64,000 nt of DNA from Flavobacterium sp. SCGC AAA160-P02 (GTDB lineage Bacteria; Bacteroidota; Bacteroidia; Flavobacteriales; Flavobacteriaceae), in the NCBI GenBank assembly GCA_000383355.1, contig KB911168.1:27154-91153 (forward strand), written 5' to 3'. Numbering within the stretch: position 1 is the stretch's first letter; each line of letters starts with the position of its first letter. Of this stretch, positions 55,291-64,000 are shown piece by piece. A program made the translations under genes and the position numbers. A model generated the notes under the pieces. The model was given only the letters and a program-made list of their open reading frames with translations. It did not search any database and had not been told where the DNA came from.

Positions 55291-55338
55291 AAAGTGAGTT
55301 AAAGTGAGTTAAAGTGAGTTAAAGTGAGTTAAAGTTAG
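55291..55338. repeat. Tandem 10-bp repeat (AAAGTGAGTT x4 plus partial)
   Basis: Four perfect copies of AAAGTGAGTT (55291-55330) and a partial fifth (AAAGTTAG). A 10-bp period places the same face of the helix in each unit, as for an operator or iteron. It lies 100 bp ahead of the MFS sugar porter start. Confidence 0.85.
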
Positions 55339-55442
55339 CATAACCTTATTGGCTTTAGAGAATTTATTTTTGAGATTTAATATTAGTGCAATGCAAACAA
55401 TAATTTACTAAATTTACTTTTTTTAAAAATTAAAAATATACA

Positions 55443-56987
55443 ATGAATAATAAATTATACACCATTTTTATAAGTTTTATCGTAGCATTAGGGGGGTTCC
55501 TTTTTGGATTCGATGCAGGAATTATTTCAGGAGTTATGTCTTATGCAGGGCCAGAATTTGATTTAAATGAAATTCAATCTGGTTGGGTAGTTAGCGCTCC
55601 TTCCTTTGCGGCTATGTTTGCCATGTTATTTTCAGGAAGAATTAGTGATATTATTGGAAGAAAAAAAACACTCATTTTTGTTGCTTTTTTATATGCTGTT
55701 TCAGCTGTTTTATCTGCGATGTCCATCTCTTATGAAATGCTTTATATTGCAAGAATTATTGGAGGAATTGCTTTTGGTGCTGCCTTGGTTTTAGCGCCAA
55801 TTTATATCGCAGAAATTTCAACAGCAGAAAATAGAGGTAAACTTGTTTCTCTTCAACAATTAAATATTGTTTTTGGGTTTTTTGCAGCATTCTTAAGTAA
55901 TTATTTTTTTAACAAATACAATACTTTAGATAGTTCTTTTTTATCAGATGAAAATGTTTGGAGATATATGTTAGGAGTAGAACTAATACCAGCAATCTTC
56001 TATTTTGTGCTTTTGTTTTTTGTTCCTAAAAGTCCACGTTGGTTGTATTTGAAGGAAAATTATGAAGAAGCTAAGAAAGTTTTAAATAAAATACACGGAC
56101 ATGAAAGAGGAGGTATAGAAATTACCGCTATAGAGAAAAATATTTACGAAGATAAAAATAAGGGCAGATTAAAAATTAAAGATTTATTAAAACCATCATT
56201 ACGTTTTATTTTAGTTGTTGGCCTAATCGTTGGAATTCTTCAGCAAATTACTGGTATAAATGCTGTTTATTTTTATGCAACATCAATATTCGAACAGACA
56301 GGTATAGGAACAGATGCTGCTTTTTCATCTGGAGTTTTGTTAAGTACAATTTCAGTAATTTTTACTTTTGTAGCTATTTACTTAATAGATAGAATGGGAA
56401 GAAGACCTCTGTTATTATTTGGTACAGCAGGAATTGCAATTAGTTTATTATTGTGTGCTTATGGTTTTAGCCAAGCAACTTATCAATTAACTACAGAAAA
56501 GATAGATCAACTAGAATTTGCTGAATCTCAAAAATTACTTCCTTTAATAGATAAAGTCTACATGGAAGATGTAGCCTTTAAAAATGATTTAAAAGATATT
56601 TTAGGAAATAAGATTTACAGTAAAAATGATGGTGCTATTTTAGAAGTATCTACCAGTATTAATGCTACTTTAATACTCATAGGTATTTTAGGTTTTATTG
56701 CTTGCTTTGCATTTTCATTAGGTCCAGTAATGTGGGTCTTATTATCCGAACTATATCCTTTAAAATATAGAGGATTAGCTATTGGTATTATTGCTTTTAT
56801 TAACTCTTTAATAAGTTCTTTGGTTCAACTGGTATTTCCTTGGGAATTATCAAATTTAGGAAATGCACTTACCTTTTTCATTTTCGGTATCATTGCGTTA
56901 TTTGGTTTTTTATTGATGGTAAAAATTGTACCTGAAACTAAAGGAAAATCTTTAGAGGAGCTAGAAAGAGATTTAGTTGCTAGATAG
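55443..56987 (+). CDS. Sugar porter family MFS transporter
   Basis: 514-residue, 12-segment transporter. Sugar-porter signatures: FLFGFDAGIISG (segment 1), RISDIIGRKKTLI after segment 2, LGVELIPAIFYFVLLFFVPKSPRWLYLK, QQITGINAVYFYATSIF, DRMGRRPLLLFG and C-terminal VPETKGKSLEELE. A long periplasmic loop (about 345-405) before the later segments. Probable monosaccharide/H+ symporter. Preceded by tandem-repeat DNA. Confidence 0.93.
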   Translation: MNNKLYTIFISFIVALGGFLFGFDAGIISGVMSYAGPEFDLNEIQSGWVVSAPSFAAMFAMLFSGRISDIIGRKKTLIFVAFLYAVSAVLSAMSISYEMLYIARIIGGIAFGAALVLAPIYIAEISTAENRGKLVSLQQLNIVFGFFAAFLSNYFFNKYNTLDSSFLSDENVWRYMLGVELIPAIFYFVLLFFVPKSPRWLYLKENYEEAKKVLNKIHGHERGGIEITAIEKNIYEDKNKGRLKIKDLLKPSLRFILVVGLIVGILQQITGINAVYFYATSIFEQTGIGTDAAFSSGVLLSTISVIFTFVAIYLIDRMGRRPLLLFGTAGIAISLLLCAYGFSQATYQLTTEKIDQLEFAESQKLLPLIDKVYMEDVAFKNDLKDILGNKIYSKNDGAILEVSTSINATLILIGILGFIACFAFSLGPVMWVLLSELYPLKYRGLAIGIIAFINSLISSLVQLVFPWELSNLGNALTFFIFGIIALFGFLLMVKIVPETKGKSLEELERDLVAR

Positions 56988-57096
56988 CTTTTATGAAATT
57001 TAATTATTTAACATTAAACTAAAACTTTTAAATGTTAAATGTTATGGTGATATTTGATATAAAACAATATATTTACAACCCTAAGTTTTAACTTTT

Positions 57097-58068
57097 ATGA
57101 ATCTATTAAAAAGTTTAATTTTATTCTTTACCTCTGTATTCTTCATTGCTGAAGGATTGTCTCAAGAAACTCTTCCTATTTACTCCGATTACTTATCTGA
57201 CAATGTTTATTTAGTTCACCCTTCTGCTGCCGGTATTGGCAATACTGGTAAATTGCGTTTTACTGCAAGACAACAATGGGGTGATATTAAAGGTGCACCA
57301 ACCTTGCAAACTATAAGTTTTCATAATCGTTTTCGTGAGAAAGCAGCCATTGGTTTTATTCTTTTTAATGATAGTAATGGTTTTCATTCACAAAAAGGCT
57401 TTCAAGGAACTTTCGCCTATCATTTAGATTTAAACAGAGCCTCTATTTTTAATCAAATTTCTTTTGGTCTTTCATTAACAGCAGTTCAAAATCAAGTAGA
57501 TCAATCGCAATTTTTTGGAGATCCAACTGTAGCTTCAATAATTAGGAGTGATGGTTATTTCAATGCAGATTTTAGTGTTGCTTACCACAGGAAAGGGTTT
57601 TCTTCCTATTTTACCGTTAAAAATTTACTGTTGTCCGCTAAGAATAATCTTAATAATAATCTTGAACCTTTAGATTTAAGAAATTATGTATTATCGTTGG
57701 GATATTATTTTGGTCAAGATCAAATGTTTCAATTTGAACCCTCAATGATGGTTCAATTAAGGGAGTCTACTGGAGAAAGAATTGTAGACTTCAATTTAAA
57801 AGTATATAAAGATTTTAATAAAACTCAATTATGGGCCGCATTGTCATACAGGAGAGGTTTTGATTCAAAACCAATTGAAGACTTAGTGTATGTTACCCCA
57901 ATAATTGGAGTAAATTATAATAAATGGATGTTTTCTTACACTTATACAAGACAACTAAATGATATTGTACTTACAAATTATGGTCTTCATCAAGTATCTG
58001 TTGGGGTTAATTTATTTACAAAAAAACCAAGAGCTGCTGCATGCCCTAATATAAATGCTTCTTTTTAA
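57097..58068 (+). CDS. PorP/SprF family type IX secretion/gliding membrane protein
   Basis: 323-residue outer-membrane beta-barrel-like protein. Signal peptide (to LSQ), then the family start YSDYLSDNVYLVHPSAAGIGNTGKLRFTARQQWGDIKGAPTLQTISFH, later GFILFNDSNGFHSQKGFQGTFAYHL and terminal VSVGVNLFTKKPRAAACPNINASF. Members often sit near their T9SS substrate. Convergent with murI (4-bp overlap). Confidence 0.92.
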   Translation: MNLLKSLILFFTSVFFIAEGLSQETLPIYSDYLSDNVYLVHPSAAGIGNTGKLRFTARQQWGDIKGAPTLQTISFHNRFREKAAIGFILFNDSNGFHSQKGFQGTFAYHLDLNRASIFNQISFGLSLTAVQNQVDQSQFFGDPTVASIIRSDGYFNADFSVAYHRKGFSSYFTVKNLLLSAKNNLNNNLEPLDLRNYVLSLGYYFGQDQMFQFEPSMMVQLRESTGERIVDFNLKVYKDFNKTQLWAALSYRRGFDSKPIEDLVYVTPIIGVNYNKWMFSYTYTRQLNDIVLTNYGLHQVSVGVNLFTKKPRAAACPNINASF

Positions 58069-58856
58069 AAATTTTGCTTTATAAGTTTTACTTTTTTGTT
58101 ATTCAGTAATTCTGATAAAATTTTCGTGTTTTTATTGCTGTAAAACTCGTGAGTAAAGTTGTTTTTGTTATTTTGGAGGATATCTAAACTAGTTAGTATT
58201 TTCTTTGTTTGTCTTGCCACTGCAGAACCAGAATCAATTATTTTAATTTTATTACCTATTATATCTTTTATATGCGGTATTAGGTACGGGAAATGAGAGC
58301 ATCCTAATACCAACGCATCTATATTTTTTTCTATCATTGGATTTAAGTACTTATAAAGAAGCTTTTGCATTTGTTTAGACTCTATCTCACCTTTTTCAAT
58401 TAGATCAACCAGTCCTTCTCCTACTTGCTCTATAATCTCAATTGTAGTATCTAAACTTGAAGATGTTTGTTCAAAGAGATCGCTTTGTATTGTTCCCTGT
58501 GTAGCCAATACTCCTATTTTTTTAGTTTTTGTAATCAATCCAGCAGGTTTAATAGCTGGTTCTATTCCTATGAAAGGAATATCATATTTCTTTCTAAGAG
58601 TTGAGATAGCATTTGTAGTAGCAGTATTGCAAGCTACAATTATAATTTTTGCATTTTTATTAAGAAGAAACTCCGTATTTTTTATACTAAATTCAATTAT
58701 TTTTTCTTTTGATTTTTGACCATATGGTGCATTTTTACTGTCCGCTAAGTAGATGGTGCTTTCATTTGGTAAAAGCTGATGTACTTCTTTCCAGATAGAT
58801 GTACCACCTATGCCAGAGTCAAAAAAACCAATAGGCTTATCTTCAATTGAATTCAT
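58065..58856 (-). CDS. murI: Glutamate racemase
   Basis: 263-residue racemase making D-Glu for peptidoglycan. Substrate motif GFFDSGIGGTSIW, catalytic cysteines in IIVACNTATT and LVLGCSHFPYL, and PIGxxD-like C-terminal region. Length normal. Adjacent to the skp/bamA/uppS envelope block on the same strand, 68 bp beyond the skp-like gene. Confidence 0.96.
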   Translation of the reverse strand: MNSIEDKPIGFFDSGIGGTSIWKEVHQLLPNESTIYLADSKNAPYGQKSKEKIIEFSIKNTEFLLNKNAKIIIVACNTATTNAISTLRKKYDIPFIGIEPAIKPAGLITKTKKIGVLATQGTIQSDLFEQTSSSLDTTIEIIEQVGEGLVDLIEKGEIESKQMQKLLYKYLNPMIEKNIDALVLGCSHFPYLIPHIKDIIGNKIKIIDSGSAVARQTKKILTSLDILQNNKNNFTHEFYSNKNTKILSELLNNKKVKLIKQNF

Positions 58857-58874
58857 AAGTTTGTAAAAATAAAA

Positions 58875-58903
58875 AAAATCCTACTTGTAAAGTAGGATTT
58901 TAT
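58875..58903 (-). terminator. Intrinsic terminator
   Basis: AAATCCTACTT, loop GTA, AAGTAGGATTT between the skp-like gene and murI; on the minus strand it ends the envelope block before murI. Confidence 0.75.
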
Positions 58904-58924
58904 TTCAATGTATTTTTGTATTTA

Positions 58925-59470
58925 TTAATTCTGACCTGGTGAAGTTGGTTTTTTAGCATCTGCTAACAGCCCTAATTTTACTTTTACAGCTTCATATAAG
59001 TCTTCTCCTTCAGAAACTAAAAGGCTTCTTCCTGCAGAAGCATCAAGTACATAAAGAATTTGCTTTGCTTTGGCTATTTCGCTAATAGCTTTTCTTGCTT
59101 TACCAATGATAGGAACTAACTTGTTGTTTTGTTTTTCTTGAATATCTTGATAAGCAGCTTGCTCAGCTTGCTGAATTCTAGAATTATCTACTTGTACTTC
59201 TTGAGCTCTTTGCTTATTGGTATCTTCTGTTTGTTGTGCTTGCTCTGCAGTATACTTTTTTATTTTATCATCTAGCTTTTTCTTCATGCCATCGATATCA
59301 TCTTTGTATGTCTTAGTAATTTTAGCTAATTCTGCCTGCAATGCTCTAGTTTCTGGCATATTTGCAATTACTCTTTCGTAAACTACATGCCCAATTTTTT
59401 GTGCATTTGCAATTCCACTCATTCCTAAAGTTAAAAACGCAACTAATAGTAAACTCTTAAATTTTCTCAT
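58925..59470 (-). CDS. OmpH/Skp-family periplasmic chaperone
   Basis: 181 residues: signal peptide (to NAQ), then a long charged helical coiled-coil region (residues ~45-140) with VVYERVIANMPETRALQAELAKI and a C-terminal ILYVLDASAGRSLLVSEGEDL. Skp-like trimeric chaperones deliver outer-membrane proteins to BamA. Follows the second OmpH-like gene. Confidence 0.9.
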   Translation of the reverse strand: MRKFKSLLLVAFLTLGMSGIANAQKIGHVVYERVIANMPETRALQAELAKITKTYKDDIDGMKKKLDDKIKKYTAEQAQQTEDTNKQRAQEVQVDNSRIQQAEQAAYQDIQEKQNNKLVPIIGKARKAISEIAKAKQILYVLDASAGRSLLVSEGEDLYEAVKVKLGLLADAKKPTSPGQN

Positions 59471-59480
59471 TTTGTTTAAT

Positions 59481-60287
59481 TTAATTATTATCCTGATCTT
59501 TATTAACCTGTTCTTTTTTCTTTCTTACAGCTTCTTTCTTTTCTTTTAATATCTTTCTTTTTTGTGCTATATCTGCGATTCTTTTTTTTCTAGCCTCTTC
59601 AATTTTTTTCTTCTTTGCTAATCTATCTTCTTCCTTCTTTTTTATTGCAGCTTCTCTATCTAGTACTGCTTTTTTTTGTCTGTCTGTTAACTCTTTATTA
59701 GGAGTTCTCTTTTTAGCTCTTTTTTCTTTATTTTCCTCTAGTTTTCGCTCTCTTACTATATCATTTAAAACAAGTTCGCTAATATCGTATTTTTTATTGG
59801 AATACAACATTACTAGATCGCTAGATTTGTCAAAAACAAAATCATATTTTCTTTTAATTACAATATCTCTTATAGAATTATAAACTTGATCTTGAACAGG
59901 TTTTACTAATTGTTTCCTCAATAAAAACATATCTCCATTTGGCCCAAAATACAAAGATTCTAACCTTCTTAATTCTTCTTGTTTTAGTGTTATTTCATCT
60001 TCCTTGTCTTGAATGAGATCATTTGTTAAAATAGCTCGTTCATTGGCTAAGTCTGTTTTTGTTTTCTCTATATACCTATTTAATTTATCTAGTGCACCTC
60101 TCCATTTGGTTACTTTGGCATTTAAGGTATTTTGAGCTTCTAGATATTCGGGAACATTGTCTAAAATATACTCCATATCTATATATGCAATTCTTTGTGC
60201 CTTTTGCGCTGTAACAAATATGCTACTGGAAAGAAACAAACATAAACAGATATTTAATATCATTTTATTTTGCTTTGAAAACATCAT
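59481..60287 (-). CDS. OmpH/Skp-family protein with long Lys/Arg-rich tail
   Basis: 268 residues: signal peptide (to AQKAQ), an OmpH/Skp-like core (about 30-185, ending SDLVMLYSNKKYDISELVLNDIVRERKL), then about 80 residues almost entirely of K, R, E, D, N and A (EENKEKRAKKRTPNKELTDRQ). The tail is longer than in typical Skp proteins and may be a coiled coil or a DNA/peptidoglycan-contacting extension. 10 bp ahead of the second skp-like gene. Confidence 0.83.
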   Translation of the reverse strand: MMFSKQNKMILNICLCLFLSSSIFVTAQKAQRIAYIDMEYILDNVPEYLEAQNTLNAKVTKWRGALDKLNRYIEKTKTDLANERAILTNDLIQDKEDEITLKQEELRRLESLYFGPNGDMFLLRKQLVKPVQDQVYNSIRDIVIKRKYDFVFDKSSDLVMLYSNKKYDISELVLNDIVRERKLEENKEKRAKKRTPNKELTDRQKKAVLDREAAIKKKEEDRLAKKKKIEEARKKRIADIAQKRKILKEKKEAVRKKKEQVNKDQDNN

Positions 60288-60317
60288 GTTCTAAAATTAA
60301 GATTAATTTCTTTTTAA

Positions 60318-62885
60318 TTAAAACTGCTGCCCTATGATAAAGTGAGTTTGCCATCCAGATTTAATATTTGAACCTGGTAAAGGATCAAATCCGTGAGCAA
60401 AATCAATTCCTAATAATCCAAATGCAGGCATAAAAATACGTATACCTAAACCAGCAGACCTTTTGAGGTTAAACGGATTAAAGGTAGTAAAATTGTCATA
60501 AGAGTTCCCAGCTTCTAAAAAACCTATGGTATAAATAGATGCAGAGGGCTTATCTGTGATAGAATACCTTAGTTCTAATTGAAATTTATTATAAATAGTA
60601 CCTCCTTCTATAGAAGATAATCTGTTGTTCTCATATCCTCTTAATCCAACACTTTCTCTACCATCTAATTGAAATTGAGCGATACCATCTCCACCAACAA
60701 AGAAACGCTCAAAAGGAGTGCTTCCTAATTCGTCATTATAAAAGCCTAAATACCCCATTTCTGCATTAGCCATTAAGACTAATTTATCCGTAAATCCGTT
60801 GTACCATTTCCCTTTAAATAATAGTTTATAGTATTCTAACCACTTAAACCTTTCTGCAGGATCTAAACTTTGATAATCTTTATTATTAAATAGTGAGTAG
60901 GGTACGGTTGCTTTTGCACTAATACTAAACGTAGACCCATAGGTTGGAAATATTAAACTTGGTCCAGCCGAATTTCTACTTAAACTAATATTATAGGCTA
61001 GGTTATTTAGATCTCCTTCATTTAAAATATCTGTACCAACCCTAAATTGATAATCATTTAATCCAAAACTTTGATAGCTAAATGTTTGTGATAATGTAAA
61101 AAAGTCACTTGGCCAGGTTAATCTTTTGGCAATTCCTACAGAAGCACCAACAATTTCTAAACTTCGATCTTTATCTACATCAAAAGTTTGTCTGTCTAAC
61201 TGAAATTGCTTGGAAGAATATACCGAGAATGATAAAGATTGAGGCTTTTTACCACCAAACCAAGGCTCTGTAAAAGAAAAACTATAGGTATTAAACGTTC
61301 TACTGGTTTGTAGTCGTAAAGATAAAGATTGCCCATCACCCATTGGAAGAGGCTTGTAAGCTTCTTTTTTGAATATATTTCTAACAGAAAAATTATTAAA
61401 AGACAATCCTAATGTTCCAATAAATGAACCTCCGCCATAACCACCTTGAAGCTCTATTTGACTTCCTCCCTTTTCTATAACAGTAAACTCTATATCCGCA
61501 GTTTTATCTTGGTAGTTTGGTTTTACATCTGGTGTTACATTGGTGTCAAAATAGCCAAGTTGTCCAATTTCACGAATAGATCTAATAATTGCATCTCTAC
61601 TAAATAAAGAACCAGGTTTTACCCTTAATTCTCTATAGATAACAAAATCATTGGTTTTGTCGTTTCCAATAACACTTACTTTGTTTATAGTAGCTTTTTC
61701 GTCTTCTCTAATTCTAATTTCAACAGTAATGGAATCATTTACAACCTTTGTTTCTACTGCATTTACAGAGGAGAATAAATAACCGCTGTTTTGATAGAGT
61801 GTTTGAATATCATCTGAGCTAGGGCTACCATCTCCAGTAATTCTTTCCTTAAGAACAGAACCGTTATAAACATCTCCTTTTTCTATCTTTAGAAGTGTAT
61901 TTAATTGTTGGTCTGTATAACTTTTATTTCCAACATAAATAATGTCACCGAATATATATTGCCTACCCTCTTCTAATGTTATGTCTATATTGATAGTGTT
62001 GTCTTCATTCCAAGATATAGAATCCGCTAAAATTCTAGAATCTCTATACCCAAGTCTACTGTAGGTGTCTAATATACTTACAAGATCTTCTTTAAATTTA
62101 TCATCTACATACTTAGAACCCTTCCAGAACCTTCCTAAAAATTTTCTTCTAGTATTACTCATCGCAGATCTTAAATTCCCATCTGTGAGAGCTTTATTTC
62201 CCTGAAAGTTTATGTTTTTTATTTTTATTTTAGAGCCTTTATCTATGAAAATATTCATATTAACGGCATTAATATCTGAGGAATCTATTTTGGTGTCAAT
62301 ACTTACTTTTGTCTTTAAAAACCCTTTGTCTGTATATTTCTTTTTAAAATAGTTTTTTGTAGTAACAATTAAATTATCTGTGACCATAGCTCCAGTTTTA
62401 AGCTCTGCTTCAGTTTTTAATGCTTTAGATTTATTTTTTCTTATTCCTGCTATGCTAATTTCGTTTAATTGAGGTAATTCTTTTACATCAAACTCTAAAT
62501 ATATGGTGTTACCATCAACTCTGATTAAATAAACATCAACTGTGCTAAACTGCTTACTTTCATATAGTTTTTTAATGGCACTAGTTAACTTGTCTCCTGG
62601 TAATTTTAGAGGTTGTCCTATTTTTAGACCAGTAAAAACTTTTACTGTAGATTCTGTAAATTTCTGTAATCCAATAATAGAGATACCGCCAAGTATATAT
62701 TCTTTGCCTTTTTCATACACGATATTTTCTTGTACTGTTATAGTATCTTTTTTAACAACTGCAGTAGAGTCATTAAGTACTTGTGCTTTGGTAGGTAAAG
62801 CAACCAAGGTAAGTAAAAAAGTAAAAATAATAGCCTTAAATATATTGCTATTCTGCTGGTTTAATTTGCTCGCTTGTTTTTCCAA
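60318..62885 (-). CDS. bamA: Outer membrane protein assembly factor BamA
   Basis: 855-residue Omp85 protein. A signal peptide after MEKQASKLNQQNSNIFKAI (to TKAQ) is followed by POTRA domains (several repeats across about 50-430) and a C-terminal 16-strand barrel. The barrel has the conserved VGLRGYE-like motif as SVGLRGYENNR and ends in FIIGQQF. The start overlaps the uppS 3' end by 38 bp, with no other Met nearby. Upstream of the skp-like genes. Confidence 0.93.
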   Translation of the reverse strand: MEKQASKLNQQNSNIFKAIIFTFLLTLVALPTKAQVLNDSTAVVKKDTITVQENIVYEKGKEYILGGISIIGLQKFTESTVKVFTGLKIGQPLKLPGDKLTSAIKKLYESKQFSTVDVYLIRVDGNTIYLEFDVKELPQLNEISIAGIRKNKSKALKTEAELKTGAMVTDNLIVTTKNYFKKKYTDKGFLKTKVSIDTKIDSSDINAVNMNIFIDKGSKIKIKNINFQGNKALTDGNLRSAMSNTRRKFLGRFWKGSKYVDDKFKEDLVSILDTYSRLGYRDSRILADSISWNEDNTINIDITLEEGRQYIFGDIIYVGNKSYTDQQLNTLLKIEKGDVYNGSVLKERITGDGSPSSDDIQTLYQNSGYLFSSVNAVETKVVNDSITVEIRIREDEKATINKVSVIGNDKTNDFVIYRELRVKPGSLFSRDAIIRSIREIGQLGYFDTNVTPDVKPNYQDKTADIEFTVIEKGGSQIELQGGYGGGSFIGTLGLSFNNFSVRNIFKKEAYKPLPMGDGQSLSLRLQTSRTFNTYSFSFTEPWFGGKKPQSLSFSVYSSKQFQLDRQTFDVDKDRSLEIVGASVGIAKRLTWPSDFFTLSQTFSYQSFGLNDYQFRVGTDILNEGDLNNLAYNISLSRNSAGPSLIFPTYGSTFSISAKATVPYSLFNNKDYQSLDPAERFKWLEYYKLLFKGKWYNGFTDKLVLMANAEMGYLGFYNDELGSTPFERFFVGGDGIAQFQLDGRESVGLRGYENNRLSSIEGGTIYNKFQLELRYSITDKPSASIYTIGFLEAGNSYDNFTTFNPFNLKRSAGLGIRIFMPAFGLLGIDFAHGFDPLPGSNIKSGWQTHFIIGQQF

Positions 62886-63597
62886 ATCTTCGTTCTCTAT
62901 TCTGATATTCTATAATTGCATCATAAAAATGCTCTTTTCTAAAATCTGGCCAAAGTATATTTGTAAAATATAATTCGGCGTAAGCCATTTGCCATAAAAG
63001 GAAATTGCTTATTCTTTGTTCTCCGCTAGTTCTTATCATTAAATCAACGTCGGGCAAATTAAACGTATATAAATGATTATTTATAATTTTTTCGTCTATT
63101 TCTTCGATAGAAAGCTCCTTATTAACAACTTTTTTAGATATGTTTTTAATAGTATTAACAATTTCTTCCCTAGCTCCATAACTCAGAGCTAATGTTAAGA
63201 CTATTTTTTTGTTATTTTTAGTTTTACTTACAACCTCTTTTAATGTTTTTTGCGCATTATTTGGAAGAGTATTTATATCTCCAATAGTATTAAGTCTAAC
63301 TTCATTTTTTTGTAAAGTACTTAATTCTTTGTTTAATGAGTTTATTAATAAACCCATTAAAGCATTTACCTCTAGTTTAGGTCTTTTCCAGTTTTCTGTA
63401 GAAAAAGCATATAAAGTAATTGCTTCTGTTCCTATTTCTGCAGCAGCTTCTATAGTGTCCCTTACAGCAGTTATTGCATTCTTGTGACCAAAAATACGAT
63501 TCATACCCTTGTCTTTAGCCCAACGTCCGTTACCATCCATAATTACGGCAACGTGCTTTGGTATATTTTCAGACCTAATGAGTAATTTTTTTTCCAT
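62848..63597 (-). CDS. uppS: Undecaprenyl diphosphate synthase
   Basis: 249-residue cis-prenyltransferase. HVAVIMDGNGRWAKDKG (catalytic Asp), FSTENWKRP, and C-terminal DVDLMIRTSGEQRISNFLLWQMAYAE and WPDFR. Supplies the C55 lipid carrier for wall synthesis. Followed directly by bamA on the same strand, overlapping by 38 bp. Confidence 0.97.
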   Translation of the reverse strand: MEKKLLIRSENIPKHVAVIMDGNGRWAKDKGMNRIFGHKNAITAVRDTIEAAAEIGTEAITLYAFSTENWKRPKLEVNALMGLLINSLNKELSTLQKNEVRLNTIGDINTLPNNAQKTLKEVVSKTKNNKKIVLTLALSYGAREEIVNTIKNISKKVVNKELSIEEIDEKIINNHLYTFNLPDVDLMIRTSGEQRISNFLLWQMAYAELYFTNILWPDFRKEHFYDAIIEYQNRERRFGKTSEQIKPAE

Positions 63598-63602
63598 AAA
63601 TT

Positions 63603-64000
63603 TTATCTTTGATCAGCAAAGCAAGCGGGTCTTCCAAAAGTATAAACTAAAGAAACACCAGAAAACATATACCAATCATTTGAAGTGCCTCCAAAATCTA
63701 ATTCTGAAAACTGGCTTGTAGTGAAATCTAATTTATCTGTGAATGTATAACGAAATGTAGTTTCTATAGCAAAAGCTATTTTACCATAAACTTTCGTTTT
63801 GTAACCAATTCCAAAAGGTACGGCAATAGATGTATTTCTGGTAAAGATAAAACTACCATCTGTATTCTGTACTCTAGGAGTTTCAAAATCTACAGCTGCT
63901 ACTTGTAACAAAATATAAGGAGTACTAGTTTTATTTTTTGATGATAAGTCGTACTCATAAAAATTATACTCAATACCCACTGCAAATTCGTTTATCGGGT
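63603..64000 (-). CDS. DUF6089-like outer-membrane protein (5' end outside window)
   Basis: Only the C-terminal part is in the window; the frame is open to the right edge (PINEFAVGIEYNFYEYD). Beta-strand pattern with aromatic ends, VVAIPFGIGYKTKVYGKIAFAIETTFRYTFTDKLDF and a terminal WYMFSGVSLVYTFGRPACFADQR fit the DUF6089 family, which often precedes uppS in Flavobacteriaceae. Probably an OMP linked to envelope assembly. Confidence 0.8.
   Translation of the reverse strand, partial: PINEFAVGIEYNFYEYDLSSKNKTSTPYILLQVAAVDFETPRVQNTDGSFIFTRNTSIAVPFGIGYKTKVYGKIAFAIETTFRYTFTDKLDFTTSQFSELDFGGTSNDWYMFSGVSLVYTFGRPACFADQR

Noticed and set aside
1..64000. CRISPR array
   Set aside because: No regular repeat-spacer pattern and no cas gene. 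The only tight tandem repeat (55291-55338) has no spacers.

Overview
The window is AT-rich chromosomal DNA from a member of the Bacteroidota, almost certainly the family Flavobacteriaceae. The evidence is type IX secretion (T9SS) C-terminal sorting domains, a PorP/SprF-type protein, a GSCFA protein, a hybrid two-component regulator, TAnnTTTG-type -7 promoter boxes, and the block DUF6089-like gene, uppS, bamA, two skp/ompH-like genes and murI. The genus cannot be fixed from sequence reading alone.

Layout. 1-16.9 kb is mostly housekeeping: a DEAD-box helicase (cut by the window edge), a secreted T9SS protein, an OmpA-type lipoprotein, apbE, a methyltransferase, map, gpmI, a rhodanese, a GSCFA protein, alaS and an M23 peptidase. 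A MerR-type regulator at 16.9 kb ends inside a perfect 30-bp palindrome. 17.4-23.5 kb is a catabolic operon with two acyl-CoA dehydrogenases, an ACAD10/11-like phosphotransferase, two SDRs and a DUF1330 protein. 23.6-25.4 kb is lemA with two TPM-domain genes. 25.4-31.1 kb, on the minus strand, holds a YkgJ-like protein, selO, msrA, msrB, der and era.

31.27-38.7 kb is the most unusual part. An initiator tRNA-Met is followed by single genes or small gene groups separated by copies of one repeat: a conserved arm, a CTAC core and a bidirectional hairpin terminator. The tRNA 3' end is copied inside two 173-bp units that sit exactly at these CTAC cores. Between the repeats lie an acetolactate-decarboxylase-like lipoprotein, a Crp-type regulator with DUF2141 and SRPBCC-like genes, an XRE regulator with a membrane protein, an esterase, an AhpD-like protein with an HxlR regulator, a small membrane protein and a cupin. 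No recombinase gene is visible. It looks like a tRNA-anchored gene-cassette array.

38.8-42.3 kb has small envelope proteins and two NTF2-like lipoproteins that share a promoter block. 42.7-48.9 kb is one 2073-residue T9SS adhesin-like protein. 49-57 kb holds an FMO-type monooxygenase, a kelch-like membrane protein divergent from a TPR-containing hybrid sensor/regulator, and a sugar-porter MFS gene preceded by a 10-bp tandem repeat. 57.1-64 kb is the envelope-biogenesis block: PorP/SprF-like, murI, two Skp/OmpH-like chaperones, bamA, uppS and a truncated DUF6089-like gene.
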